64,000 nt of DNA from Tridacna crocea (GCA_943736015.1 OX031071.1:31404619-31468618), one strand, 5' to 3'; numbered from the stretch's first letter, positions 1-10,879 are shown. Notes: generated by a model not told the origin, from the letters alone. Numbers and translations: made by a program.

Positions 1-884
1 TGGTATGGTCAAATTTTCATCATTATCTTGTAATGTTTTCTTAAAGCTGCTTTAATTTTGTACCAAGCATAATTGATATTGTGCTAATAGTTTATTTTTT
101 AATTAAACAGATTATATTTTTTCAATTTAATTTGTTGTTGTTCATTTAGTCCACCATAATGAGGTGTTTTTGTCCTGGACAAAAAAGCTGTTTTAGTTAG
201 CTACTGGTGAAGTGTTCTAAATAAAAAAGTTTTTGACAATACAAATGAAATTCTGTTCCCTTTATGCAGTTAAACAATGTATTGGATCACAATCACATAA
301 AAAATGTATAACCTAATAGCAGAGATTCGCCTAAAAGGGTTTCCATATTAGCTCGACTACTCTGGAACATAAAGTTGAGGTATTGTCATCACCTTGGTGT
401 CCACTAAGTATAAGTTAGCTGTTTGAATGCTAACAAAATTAGAACTTTATTTTATGAGGAAACATTTTGTTGTTGAGCTTGTAGCTTTAATTGTATAGCC
501 ATCCGTCTGTATGTATTGTCTGTATTAATCCTGAGCATAAATCCAACCTTTGTTGGTGGATTTCAGAATTATTTGGTCATTTTGTATTCCATTATGAAGT
601 GATCTCTTCGGTCAGTCCATTGTCAAGGTCATATGTTTTAATAAGCCAAAATCAGCTTGTGCAGAGCGTCACTCTTATATTTATACTTGGATTGGGGAAA
701 AAAGGGTGTACTTGTTCTCGTTGATGATTAGATGTGCCACTTGAATTATTGTTTGAGGTCAAAAATCTTCTAAATCTTCAAGCCCTTCAACAAATGGCGA
801 TTTTCAGGACCTTCAGTCCTTTGATTTTTTTCTGAAGCTGGAAAGCATAGCTTTGATATTTGGTATGTTGTGAAGTTTCTAAAT
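1..884. other. AT-rich intergenic, no gene seen
   Basis: No coding signal, repeat or RNA structure that I can support. The open frames here are short and have no recognisable motif. Confidence 0.5.
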
Positions 885-1706
885 TTGATTGCCCACATCA
901 GCACAACATCTTCAGTGAGTTCAAAATTGGGTCTAAAACTAGGTCACCAGGTTAATAAAAAGAAATACGTTTCGGGCACTCTAGAGGCCATATGTTTTGC
1001 TCAATTAACTTGAAAATTGATCTAAATGTTTGTCTTGATAGACTTTCACCGGATTCTGAATCAAATCTAACATGAGTTCAAAATTTGGTCACCTGAGTTC
1101 ATAATCTAGGTCACTAGGTCAAATGAAAAAAATACTTTTCACACTTTAGTGGCCACATTTCTTACCCAACTGACTTGAAAATTGGTCAGGATGTTTGTCT
1201 TTATAAAATAAATGTAAAATTGGGTCACCTGCGGTGATAAACTAGGTTACAAAGTCAAATTGAATAAATACCTTGTGGGCAATTTAGATGCCACATTTTT
1301 CGCTCAAATGACCTTATATTTTTTCAGAATGTTTGCCTGGATGAAATCTGATATAAGTTTGGATTTGGCTCAACTAGGTTCATAAACTAGGTTACTATGT
1401 TAAATGAAAGAAATATATTGTGGGCACTCTAGAGGCCACATTGTTTGCTCAATTAATATTGAAAATTGGTCAGAGTATTTTGGTCTTCATAAAATTTCAC
1501 AAGAGTTTGAATTTGGGTTAACTGGGGTCTTAAACAAGGTTAGCAGGTCAATTTAAAGAATATCTCTGTGCAGTCTTGGGCCATATTTATTGTTCATTTG
1601 ATTTAAGAATTAAGTGAAATATTTGTCTTAATGAAATATGAAATTAGTTAAAAAATGGGTCACCTAGGGCCATATTTTAGATCACGTGGTCAAATTCAAT
1701 AAATAC
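885..1706. repeat. Degenerate tandem repeat, ~140-165 bp period
   Basis: The block 'aaactaggtcac-aggtcaaat-aaagaaatac-tt-gggcactctagaggccacattt' returns five to six times, near 939, 1107, 1245, 1388, 1537 and 1680. Each time it is followed by 'ttgaaaattggtcagaatgtttgtcttgatgaa'. Copies differ by many substitutions and small indels, so the array is old. Similar sequence is widespread in bivalve genomes (from memory, not searched). Confidence 0.7.
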
Positions 1707-1874
1707 CTTTACCAAACGACAAAGTTATAGACTGGTCCAAATTGTAAGCATTTGCAGACAACAAAATAACTGTGACTGAAAAATATTAATTTGGTAAGCA
1801 GCATTTTCTCCTTTCCCGCAATGTTTTCAAAAGGCTTCTTTCTCTGGATCGTTAAACGTCGGGATTGTGTGGTA
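1707..1874 (+). mobile_element. Palindromic TTAA MITE, 3'-truncated copy
   Basis: Forward-orientation copy of the window's commonest element (reference copies at 28404-28624 and 55391-55619). It begins with 'tttaccaaacgac' and keeps the 'actggtccaaattg-aagcatttgcagac' and 'attgtgtggta' blocks, but most of the left half of the central hairpin is deleted. Confidence 0.75.
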
Positions 1875-1973
1875 TCCAGGGGCCACCATGGCCCTCTTGT
1901 TTGTATTGTAAAATTGTTGTCAATAAACAATAATAATACAAATACTTGTTTTTATTGTTGTAAAATTGTCGTC

Positions 1974-2241
1974 AGGCCAGCCTGGGTGGCTCAATGGTGA
2001 GCGTGTCGGACTCAGGACTTGGTGGTTGTTAAGTTCGATATCCGGTGAGGGAACCTTTTTTTCAGGCGTATTTTCGCCTCTCACCTCTGTTAAAGCATGT
2101 GAGAAAAGCAGTCGGTGGCTTTGGAAAGAAAGTTGTGTTAGTACCAGTGTGAAAAAGCAAGGAAACACATTTGCGTCACCGACCCCAGGATATGACCGTA
2201 TCTGTTAAAGTGGCATTAAACCCCACTACAACCAACCAACC
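1974..2241 (+). mobile_element. tRNA-derived SINE with 12-bp target duplication
   Basis: The head is tRNA-like, with an A-box-like TGGCTCAATGG and a B-box-like GTTCGATATCC. The tail ends in 'ttaaaccccactacaacc' followed by (ACCA)n. The 12-bp AAAATTGTCGTC lies immediately before (1962-1973) and after (2242-2253) the unit, a perfect target-site duplication that fixes both ends. A full-length, single-event retroposition is therefore well supported; the SINE family name is not assigned. Confidence 0.9.
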
Positions 2242-2426
2242 AAAATTGTCGTCCCACACCTTTATGTAACGCTTTTTGTTTTGAAAAATAGTCCGGTTGT
2301 GTACCCAGAATGCCAAAATCAGATTTGTATTTGAAGTCTGTCATCTAGTAGAAGATAATATCACGCAGCATGATAATTGTACACCTTCATGGAATATTTC
2401 TTCACCGGAAATTTATAAACCTTCTC

Positions 2427-2645
2427 TCAACTCATTTATCAAACAACAATATTTTAGGTTTGTCCAAATTGAAAGCATTTACAGACAACGAAATAAAATG
2501 CTCTGAAAAATTGAAATTTGTTTTGTGAAGAATAGAAAACATTTTGGGAAAAAGAACCAACATTTTCTCCTTTTCCCACAATGTTTTTCTAACGACTTCT
2601 TTCTCAGGGTCGTCAAAAGCAGGGAACTGTATGGTAATGGGTTAA
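2427..2645 (+). mobile_element. Palindromic TTAA MITE
   Basis: Full-length forward copy from 'tcaactcatttatcaaac' to 'tggtaatgggttaa'. The left hairpin arm is eroded ('aaaaagaaccaacattttctcc'); the right arm 'ttttctccttttcccacaatg' is intact. Confidence 0.85.
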
Positions 2646-2916
2646 AAAAAGAAAACAGGCGTCCCGAGTTTCTATCGAAATCTTACTAGATATAGTTCCG
2701 TTGAAAAACAGTTTGTATACTCAGTTGTTAACGTGATTTATCAACTAATTGGCAGTTTACGTGATTTATCATCTAATTAGCAGTTTTCACCGACAGATTA
2801 ATAGATGTGAATAAGTGGTTGTTCATCTCGTTGCTAATCTATTTACATGGGCACCGCCATGTATAAGATCATGTGACTGGTAGCTCAAAATGGTTGATCG
2901 ATAGTCTGTAAAGTGT

Positions 2917-3145
2917 TTAACCCTTTACCACACAATGACGACTTTTAATGACCCTGAGGAATAAGCCTTTTGAAAACCTTGTGGATAAAGGAGAACATTC
3001 TGGTAACTAGTATTTTCTCCTTTTCCCACAAAGTATTCTACCCTTTCAAAGAAAAATTTAGTCATTTTAGCCACTATGAAATTGATGCCTACAAAATGTT
3101 TTCAATCTGGATAGTTCTAAAAGTTTGCTGTGTGGTAACGTGTTA
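2917..3145 (-). mobile_element. Palindromic TTAA MITE, reverse orientation
   Basis: Runs from TTAACCCTTTACCACACAA to TGTGTGGTAACGTGTTAA. The internal hairpin 'aaaggagaacattctgg' / 'ctagtattttctccttt' is preserved. Confidence 0.85.
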
Positions 3146-3414
3146 ATGCCGTTTTCAACACTATTTTAGTTATATCACGACAGCTTGTGCGCCATGCTTT
3201 CTTGGAGTTCCTTTTTATTTACTCCACACATTATTCTTACAAAACCAATGGCGGCCTGGTTTAAAACGGAAACCACACTAAAAGGGCATTTGTCACAACT
3301 TAGTTGATTCCATAACTACATCTAACCTTGTCTGCATCAAGGAAGTTTCTATTTTGTACTGCCAGACATATCTTAAACATGGCGGTTAAAGAAGAAAATA
3401 TAGTTTACATTTAG

Positions 3415-3628
3415 TTAACTCTTTACCAAACAATCCCGACTTTTAACGACCCAGAGAAAAAAAAATGAAAACATTGTGGGAAAAAGAGAAAATGCTAGTT
3501 ACTCATTTTCCCACAATGTTTTCTACCTTTCTCAAAACAAACTTCAACTTTTCAATCAATTATTTTGTAGTCTACTAATGCTTTCAATTTGGACCAGTCT
3601 AAAATTTTGTCTTTTGGTAATGAGTTCA
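3415..3628 (-). mobile_element. Palindromic TTAA MITE, reverse orientation
   Basis: Starts TTAACTCTTTACCAAACAA and ends near 'ttttggtaatgagttca'. The central palindrome is partly deleted, but 'acattgtgggaaaaagagaaaatgct' and 'ccacaatgttttctac' remain. Confidence 0.8.
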
Positions 3629-3870
3629 GCATACTTATTTTACATCGATTGAGAAACAAGTTCTTACAACTTATTCTAATCTCTCAAAATAACAAACTAG
3701 AAGAAATATTTGGGTATAAATTCACTAAACATGATTTATTCATTCAAAAGAAAAATACAAAAAACATCTGAACTTTTTAACTACCCCATCCCATTCTTTT
3801 ATTCACTCATTCTTTCCAATGTTAAAAGACCATATTTTTTATTGTGAAGTGAAAAAAAAACTTTAATATG

Positions 3871-4090
3871 TTACCCCTTAATCCAGACTTTTAACGACAA
3901 GAGAAAATCTGACTTTTGAAAACATCATGGAAAAAGGAGAAAATGCTGGTAACTAGCATTTTCTCCTTTTCCAGGCATTTTCTACCATTTCACAGAAAAT
4001 AGAGTTCACTTGTAACGCTCAAGTTTTTTTTAACGGTATATATGTGTTCAGATTTGTGAGAGTAAAAAATAGCATGTTTGAAAGGGTTAA
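3871..4090 (-). mobile_element. Palindromic TTAA MITE, degraded
   Basis: The central hairpin 'aaaaggagaaaatgctgg' / 'ctagcattttctccttt' is clear; the ends are decayed ('ttaccccttaatcc' to 'aaagggttaa'). The right end abuts the next element. Confidence 0.7.
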
Positions 4091-4697
4091 GCCTTGGTCA
4101 CACCAAGGTTACGGACGAGTAACGGATAAAAATAATTTTATCCGTTTGTGTCCGTTCTTATCCGTTTTATGTCCGTTTCTTATCCGATGACTCCACTACT
4201 TTTCCAGTGATGTCCGGTGATGTCCGTTCCGTCCTGTGAGAAGTTTTGAGAATGTTCAAAATTTCCACCGGACAAAATGGACAGAGATGTGCAAATTACA
4301 TACTTTGGGTGCATCTGACTATTTATAGCCTCGGTATGTCACGTGACCGATACGTTCCTCGTATGTTGGTGCTTGGTATGTTTCCGTTCAACATATGTTG
4401 GAAGAACGTTTTGTCCTGTTCTTATGCATTGCACTTCTGTTTTATCCAGTACAAGTCCGTTCTCGTACGGTGATATCCTTTAATGGACCCGTTTGTTATC
4501 CAAAACATACCCAGTAAACATCCGTTTTTTTCATTACATGTGCTGTACTCGTGCGGACATTGTGTGGCTTCTTCAGTCCAAATACCAATCGGGTGAGCCT
4601 CGAGTGGCAGAGGAGATGATTTTTGTCATCAGATAACCCAAATTCTGCATATTCATGTCTGTTCTTCCTCTGTTACATATCCGTTAGCGGGCCTGAC
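4091..4697. mobile_element. Candidate MITE with internal TATCCGTT repeats
   Basis: Bounded by TAA on both sides (4088-4090 and 4698-4700), as for a 3-bp PIF/Harbinger-type duplication. It begins 'gccttggtcacaccaagg' and is packed with 'tatccgtt', 'gtccgttc' and 'gatgtccg' motifs. 'taacggata' lies near both ends in inverted orientation, but the terminal match is weak, so family and exact ends are tentative. Confidence 0.45.
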
Positions 4698-4771
4698 TAA
4701 GTGTTTAAACTGCTATACATATAAAACGAAATTTTCCAGCTTGCAGTAAAAAATAAACCAAAACCCTTGTG

Positions 4772-4984
4772 TTAACCCGTTACCACATAGCAAAATTTTA
4801 GACCTATCCAAATTGAAAGCATTTGCAGACGACCATTTTGTGGGGGCTCGAATGGTGGAATTTTGCTTTGATAGGATATACAACTTTGTGGGAAAAGGAG
4901 AAAAATGCTAGTTGCCAGCATTTTGTCCTTTTCTCACAATGTTTTCAAAAGGCTTCTTCCTCACCTTCTGTGGTAAAGTGTTAA
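4772..4984 (+). mobile_element. Palindromic TTAA MITE
   Basis: Complete forward copy from TTAACCCGTTACCACA to TGTGGTAAAGTGTTAA, with 'ccaaattgaaagcatttgcagacga' and the hairpin around 'gctagttgccagc'. Confidence 0.85.
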
Positions 4985-5010
4985 GCTATCAAAGATCTTT
5001 TGTTGGACCT

Positions 5011-5127
5011 ACATTTTCTCCTTTTTCCCCACTGTTTTCTACTCTTTCTAGACAAATGTTTACTTTATGAGTTACAAATACTTTCAATTTGGACTGGTCT
5101 AAAATTTGTTGTCTGGTAAGGAAGTAA
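5011..5127 (-). mobile_element. Palindromic TTAA MITE, half copy
   Basis: Only the right half of a reverse copy remains, from 'acattttctccttttt' through 'tttcaatttggactggtctaaaat' to 'ctggtaaggaagtaa'. Confidence 0.7.
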
Positions 5128-5140
5128 GGTAAATTTATCA

Positions 5141-5410
5141 CACTGGAGAGACCTTACGAACTTGCTCCTGGTCAACGTTACTGCCCCTGTCAATTTTACG
5201 TACCCGCTTGAGTAAAATAAATGGCTGCGCCCACAAGATTACACAAGGTAAGCACAAAAACATAATTTTTTTAACATGTTATTGAATAGATATGCAGTTG
5301 CAGGTTGTCGCACGGAATGTCTGGGATGTCAGTGCACGTTAATCTTTAGTTCTTTTGGTGGTTAATCGTTTGTTGAAGACGTTTAATCCAACAAAGTTTC
5401 GTCGTCGACT
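5141..5410 (+). repeat. Exon-like block, inverted copy at 9725-9990
   Basis: About 270 bp recurs on the opposite strand at 9725-9990. Here 'aaataaATGGCTGCGCCC' is followed by 'ttacacaag|gtaagc', a near-consensus splice donor, giving a nine-residue start (MAAPTRLHK). A possible acceptor 'ttgaatag' follows about 40 bp later. This resembles a captured first exon or promoter segment, but I cannot name a gene, and the intron would be too short to be convincing. Confidence 0.5.
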
Positions 5411-5889
5411 ACGATTTCTGGAAAAACACTACTTGGAGTCTCCAAAAACCTTTGTAAAACATATTCACTCAATATTCTGAAGTGTGTGTCGTGTCAGATG
5501 ACCAATACAGTGATTATCCTCAGCACTATAAACCGATAAAAAATCAAATTGCAGTTATTAAGGGATATTTTGCCTTTTTTACATTACAACGTAAGATGCT
5601 CCTACAGTCAATACAACGATTCAACTTCTGAGCTGAAAATACGGTAAGCGTATGGGTGTGTGTTACAGTGAACAATTTTGTTATTAAGTTGGTCAAGATT
5701 CTATATTAATTATCGTAGTCACAGTCGTAGTGTAGTTAAATAAGTATTTCAATGGAAGTACAATTCTACAACACATTGAACTCTTCTTTCTATCAATAGG
5801 CCTAATGTTACTGGGCATGTATTCAGGCGATCTCGGGTTCTCTGTTTCTATCCCCAATTTTATTAAGCTGGCAAAATCAGACACCCATC

Positions 5890-5894
<5 letters not shown>

Positions 5895-5934
<40 letters not shown>
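5895..5934. repeat. (AG)20 microsatellite
   Basis: Uninterrupted AG dinucleotide run of 40 bp. Confidence 0.97.
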
Positions 5935-5939
<5 letters not shown>

Positions 5940-7107
5940 TAGGTAGACTGGTCCTTGAACATACAGAAAATGGACCTAAAGCGAAAAGTCTTGGTCTACT
6001 TCCGCCTGCACGAAATGCACAAGCCCACCTGGGCAGATTCTTTTCGCAGATGCATTAAGCCCCCTTTCCACAGAGTATCGCTGAGCATAGTATTAGATAT
6101 TAATAGTTACTTTTAGGTGTGCCGCTTACAAGGCATACGAATAGTTGTTCGTTGATGATCATTATTACTAAATCATATTCACAAAAACGAGTCTCTTGAT
6201 GACGATATCGAAGATGGTATTTATAATAGTTATGGATCTTCTGCAAGATAGTTATGATAGATATCCTTTGCATGATACTGTCTGTCATTAAGCTCTTCAT
6301 CTATATCACAGGAATTTGACATTCTATAAGCAAAATAAATGATCAAATATGAAACAAATATCTCCCCTACATAATGTAAACACAAGGATTGTGAACAACG
6401 TCTCGATTGTCTCATTCAAAATCCTAGAAATGCGCCCAACTCTCTCATAGGAATACGGAAGTTGCGCCTATATTTTTTGCAACTCTTTCTAAAACTAAAA
6501 CAAAAGAAAAGTGAAGTTAGGTATTCTCGTATTTTGTGAATATTATTATTGATTGTATGCGTTAGAATCTAATTTTAACATCGGTATTCGGGAATGTTAC
6601 TCGATAATACATTGATAAAATGAGACTTTATATCCGAGATTTTGTGATTGAATCATCGGAACAGAGCCATAAATCAAACTGCTCATTGCAGGGAGTCCTT
6701 GTATCTATCACTTAGTGGTGAGCAGATGATCAACTATAGTTGAAAGTCATTTGGTTTTAGCTTCCGATTCCGATAATCGATTGAGAAAACCCGGAATCGA
6801 TTGTAGTCGATTCTTGAACTCGCTTGGTGCCTAAACTTGAATTCTTGGTTTTGTGACTATCATTAATCACAATCTTCGATTGAACAGTAGATAACAAACA
6901 TCAAAATTGGCCGGAAAAATGAGAAAGAAATTTTTGTCCATGGATTATTTTACAAAACTTGACAACTCGGCACGCTTCTCATTTGATCCCTGAGTCCGGG
7001 TTTTGAGACTTGGAAATTATCGTCCAGAGCTTCATAAAATCTAGCTTGCGCGCATCCGGCAGAAAATTGGGCTAAACACGATGAGTATAAAATGCGAAGG
7101 ACACGCG
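5935..7107. other. Intergenic, nothing recognised
   Basis: Only short frames without motifs. No repeat boundary, tRNA-like structure or conserved element seen. Confidence 0.5.
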
Positions 7108-7490
7108 GATGATAATGAGGCTTTCGAGTCATTTATGACAGAGTAACAAAGGTGTTATTCCTCTTATCTAGTGTAAAGTGACAGATTTTTAAATATATTT
7201 GCTTTTTGAACTGACTGGATGATGTCAAATCATGTAGCAATACTTCTCCAAAAATTAATTGTCACGAAAAAATAGATCGCCAAAAAAAGCGTGAAAACAC
7301 ATGACAATACAATGAGCAGCTTGGCCTCGTCCTATCAGGGGGACTTCAAACTATCTTCTCATCAATAATAATGAATTTATACAGTGAATTTACACAAATC
7401 TCTGAATAAAGCAATAAGTAAAAGCTAAATTCCGTTCATGAGTGAAAAAAAATGTTGTTTTATGAAATGAAAATATAGATCTATAGCAGA
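7108..7490. repeat. Tandem duplication, unit 1 (uninterrupted)
   Basis: About 385 bp ending at 'tagatctatagcagaag', repeated immediately downstream. Shared landmarks include 'cgagtcatttatgacagagtaacaaaggtgtt', 'gatgatgtcaaatcatgtagcaatac' and 'cagggggacttcaaactatcttctcat'. This copy keeps the empty site ('tttttaaatatatttgcttttt') where unit 2 carries the LTR element. Confidence 0.85.
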
Positions 7491-7584
7491 AGGGTGATAT
7501 GAAGCTGGCGAGTCATTTATGACAGAGTAACAAAGGTGTTTTTCCTCTTATCTAGCGTAAAGTGACAGATTTTTAAGTTACTTG

Positions 7585-7791
7585 TGTTATGGGAGACCAC
7601 TCCTTCCTGCATGGCATACTCCCGATTTAAATACAATACCTGGCTACTGCGTCAGGGAGATATCTCTTTGGCTCAGTGGTTAGGGTATTGGTCTCGTGTC
7701 CGGGAGTTCCGGAGTTCGAATCCCGCTCCGACCCTTATTTCTGCCATGCATTTATTCATTTGTTTCTTTGTTACGGACTTCGTTCGTAAGA
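7585..7791 (+). repeat. 5' LTR of miniature element
   Basis: Begins TGTTATGGGAG and ends TTCGTTCGTAAGA; identical by eye to 7908-8114. It contains a tRNA-like segment (about 7660-7735). Confidence 0.9.
7669..7723 (+). promoter_or_regulatory. Pol III-type A and B boxes in LTR
   Basis: TGGCTCAGTGG at 7669-7679 fits the A-box consensus. AGTTCGAATCC at 7713-7723 fits the B-box at 10 of 11 positions. The 33-nt spacing is tRNA-like. The same pair recurs at 7992-8002 and 8036-8046 in the other LTR. Whether it drives transcription is inference. Confidence 0.7.
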
Positions 7792-7809
7792 TGGGGGCTC
7801 GTCCGGGAT
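7792..7809 (+). other. Primer binding site, tRNA-Pro type
   Basis: TGGGGGCTCGTCCGGGAT directly follows the LTR. It is the 18-nt sequence complementary to the 3' end of tRNA-Pro, known from gammaretroviruses. Confidence 0.9.
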
Positions 7810-7896
7810 TGGCCATTGAGCCATTAATCCCATTTGTTGTCCAAAATCGGACTTCCTGCCTAATAAGGCTTTGAGTCATCAATAAATGATGACTTT

Positions 7897-7905
7897 AAGA
7901 GGGGG
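7897..7905 (+). other. Polypurine tract
   Basis: AAGAGGGGG lies two bases before the 3' LTR, where plus-strand priming is expected. Confidence 0.75.
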
Positions 7906-7907
7906 TG

Positions 7908-8114
7908 TGTTATGGGAGACCACTCCTTCCTGCATGGCATACTCCCGATTTAAATACAATACCTGGCTACTGCGTCAGGGAGATATCTCTTTGGCTCAGT
8001 GGTTAGGGTATTGGTCTCGTGTCCGGGAGTTCCGGAGTTCGAATCCCGCTCCGACCCTTATTTCTGCCATGCATTTATTCATTTGTTTCTTTGTTACGGA
8101 CTTCGTTCGTAAGA
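7908..8114 (+). repeat. 3' LTR of miniature element
   Basis: I see no difference from the 5' LTR over 207 bp. Confidence 0.9.
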
Positions 8115-8672
8115 CTTGCTATTTAAACTGTCTGGATGATGTCAAATCATGTAGCAATACTTCTCCAAAAATTAATTTTCACGAAAAATTAGATCGCCAA
8201 AAAAGCGTGAAAACCCATGTCACTACAATGAGCAGCATGGCATCGTCCGATCAGGGGGACTTCAAACTATCTTCTCATCTTTGATAATGAATTTAAACAC
8301 AGTGAATTTACACAAATCTCTTAATAAAGCAATGGTTGGAAGCTAAATTTCCGGGTTCATGAGTGAAAAATTGTCGTTTAATGAAATAAAAATGTAGATC
8401 TATAGCAGACAGGTTTGGAGGGGGGGGGGGCTTTGAAGTCGTCGTCTGCAAATGCTTTAAATGTGTCTGATTGTTTTTTTTTGAATATGGAAAAATGAAC
8501 ATTATTGATTATTCATGTGCTAAAACAATAAAACAGAATAAAGTGCTTTACTTGAAACCTTTATAACGTCTCATTTGAAGAATTAAATGTCTCATTACTT
8601 TTGAAAATGTCCCATTGGTTTTCAAAGACGGGAGACATTGTCTCATTTAAATAAATTCTTTACCGATCACCG

Positions 8673-9136
8673 TTAGCCTAGCGATAGAAAACACAAAAAT
8701 GTACCTGCGACATTCGGCGATTCCTAAGTAGACACCTTTTAACCGGTAATATCCGTCATGTATTACATTTTTTTGACAATTTCTATCCATCGAGGAGGCC
8801 ATTCGCTGACGTCACAGGATTCCCAGGAAAGGCCAGGAAGTGTATTTTCGGATTATGTATTAGAGTCAAATATCTTTTCTTTAAAAGAGAATACAGTCAA
8901 ATACTTTTGTTAGTTACTTCTATTAAGTATCATGTGATGTCCATAAATATAGCTTAAAAACGAAAAAAAATAATAGTACATGTAATACGTAATCCGAAAA
9001 TACGGTTCCTGGCTCTTCCCGTGACGTCAGCGAATGGCCTCCTCGATGAATAGAAATTGTCTCCGGTTAAAAGGTGTCTACTGAGGAATCGCCGAAAGTC
9101 GCAGGTACATTTTTGTGTTGTGTATCGCTAGGCTAA
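8673..9136. mobile_element. Foldback element with ~150-170-bp inverted arms
   Basis: The left arm starts TTAGCCTAGCGATA and the right arm ends with its exact complement. The arms stay recognisably complementary for roughly 150-170 bp ('aatgtacctgcgac', 'gacaccttttaacc', 'gaggaggccattcgctgacgtcac') around a loop of about 110 bp. Each arm carries a palindromic TGACGTCA. No coding capacity. A target duplication is not obvious. Confidence 0.8.
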
Positions 9137-9724
9137 AGGAAATCATGATCAATGTTTGTTTCGTGGGTGATTTTGGGTGATTTTGGGTGGGAAAGGCTGT
9201 CTTGTGCTGTCTCTTGCGATGGAGACATTGCATTCCTTGTGTTTATATCATTAGGGGAGATTTTTTTTTCCATATTTTATCATTTATTTTGGTTATAGAA
9301 TGTCAAATTCCCTTGTCTATATCATGGCATTTCATTTCAAAAGCATCAAAAGGACAATAAACTTGACGGAAAGAAAACCCCAAAGATGGACAAGTAGACG
9401 GTTATACATATTGATTAAAAAAAGGAAAAAATCATTAAACTCGTACACCATCACATTATGATATCGTTCTCTGTTTCAATTCAGGAACTGGATCGTTTTA
9501 TTGTGTTCTGGAGCGTGGAGCGTTGCCTACGAAAATTGAGAGAAAAGTGCTTTTTATGGATGTCGTACAGTTTTTTTTTTTTTTTTTTTTTGTTTTCAAC
9601 TGTGGTGAATAAAGCATATGTGATTCACTTGACGCAACACAGACTTCAGATTATTGTGTTTGTATGTTTAAAAAAGCTTTTTGCTGACTTCCGTGTGTTC
9701 AGAAATCGCAGTCGCTGACGGAAG
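9137..9724. other. Intergenic with poly-T run
   Basis: No gene supported. A run of about 19 T residues lies near 9571-9590. Confidence 0.5.
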
Positions 9725-9990
9725 TTTGTTGGATTAAACGTCTAAAGTTAACAAATAACAAACCACGAAAGGAACAATACAGAAATATGCACTAACATCC
9801 AAGACATTCCGTGCGACAACCATCTACAGCACATGTACTCATCTGGTTGTTATAGAAGTATGTTTTTCTGCTTACCTTGTGTAATCTTATGGGCGCAGCC
9901 ATGTTTTTTACTCGAACGGGTACGTAAAATTGACAGGGGCAGTAACGTTGACCAGGAGCAAGTTCGTAAGGTCTCTCCAGTGTGTTTATG
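9725..9990 (-). repeat. Inverted copy of 5141-5410 exon-like block
   Basis: Read on the minus strand it gives 'ctggagagaccttacgaac', then 'aaaaaacATGGCTGCGCCC', then 'ttacacaag|gtaagc', matching the + strand copy closely. In this copy the frame upstream of that ATG is also open, reaching back through PYELAPGQRYCPCQFYVP. It could be a real exon or coincidence; the family is not recognised. Confidence 0.5.
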
Positions 9991-10879
9991 AACACAAGAC
10001 AGATGAATGCCTCTTACGTGATAAATCAAAGTACTGATAATACTGAATGCCAGGAAATTGAGGATACAACACAACACAAGAGGTCAATTTTAATTAATAT
10101 AAACAGGTAGACGGACAGGGATACAAGCGGATTCCACTAAGCCCCTGGAATTCTTGGTTTTAACAGGAAATTTTGAACTGATACTAGAAAGCACCAGCCA
10201 GAAACTAATTAAGCCAGAGCTAGGCATGTGCTCACAGTTATGGGGTGCTTGATAATGGCATAGAATACTTAGTAATTTGTCGTTCTTGTAAACAATCCCA
10301 AGTCAAAATTGAACCATTCAATCGGTGCAATACCAACTTTGAATATCTAAATTTTCTGAGACATGTGATGTCCTGTCGTCCTGAATGACGTTATTTTTTA
10401 CATTTATGACGCAAAAACATATTTATTTTTATTGATTTCAATGAAAATACATGTAAGATAGATATCAATGTAAAATGTAATGAATAATAAAGATTGGAGT
10501 GATATGGCAGTTGGTCATGTTGTCTCTACCCTCCACAAGTCGACGAAATTTCGAACTGGTCATATTTGAAGGAAGTTGTAGATGAAAATCCAAAGTAGTT
10601 CTTCGTGTATATTGAAAAGTAAGATTTTGGGGAAATTGGGAGGAATTGCTTGTTACAAGCAAATTCTCTATTAGACAAAATATTTTCTCAATAAAATACT
10701 GTGAAAAGGTTGGATTGTTTTGGAAAAACGATTAGGCTCGGTTTACCTATTTTACTTGCCTATTTTACAGACAAGTCATAGTGACTTGAGTTTCGATACT
10801 TATATCTACATAATATAAAAAGACGTTAATCCTAATTCATAATCGTTGTCCAAGGACAATTTGAGTCAAGCCCGCGAAC
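9991..10879. other. Intergenic, nothing recognised
   Basis: No motif-bearing frame or repeat boundary found. Confidence 0.45.

Larger units (their letters stand above)
7585..8114 (+). mobile_element. Miniature LTR retrotransposon (TRIM-type)
   Basis: A complete, very short LTR element. Two 207-bp direct repeats, identical by eye, flank a 116-bp interior that contains a proline-tRNA primer site next to the left LTR and a purine tract next to the right LTR. ACTTG occurs at 7580-7584 and 8114-8118, so the target duplication is 4-5 bp depending on whether the final A belongs to the LTR. The interior has no room for gag or pol, so the element must be moved by enzymes supplied in trans. The related empty site in the upstream duplication unit confirms insertion. 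Identical LTRs imply a recent event. The LTR contains A-box and B-box motifs of a tRNA gene, which is unusual. Here TRIM means terminal-repeat retrotransposon in miniature, not the tripartite-motif protein family. Confidence 0.9.
7491..8415. repeat. Tandem duplication, unit 2 (split by LTR element)
   Basis: Second copy of the 385-bp unit, interrupted at 7585-8114 by the miniature LTR element. Removing the insert and one target duplication restores collinearity with unit 1. The duplication therefore predates the insertion. Confidence 0.85.

Noticed and set aside
7584-8284. Two near-identical frames starting MLWETTPSCMAYSRFKYN
   Set aside because: Both are readings through the identical LTRs of the miniature element, crossing the tRNA-like segment.
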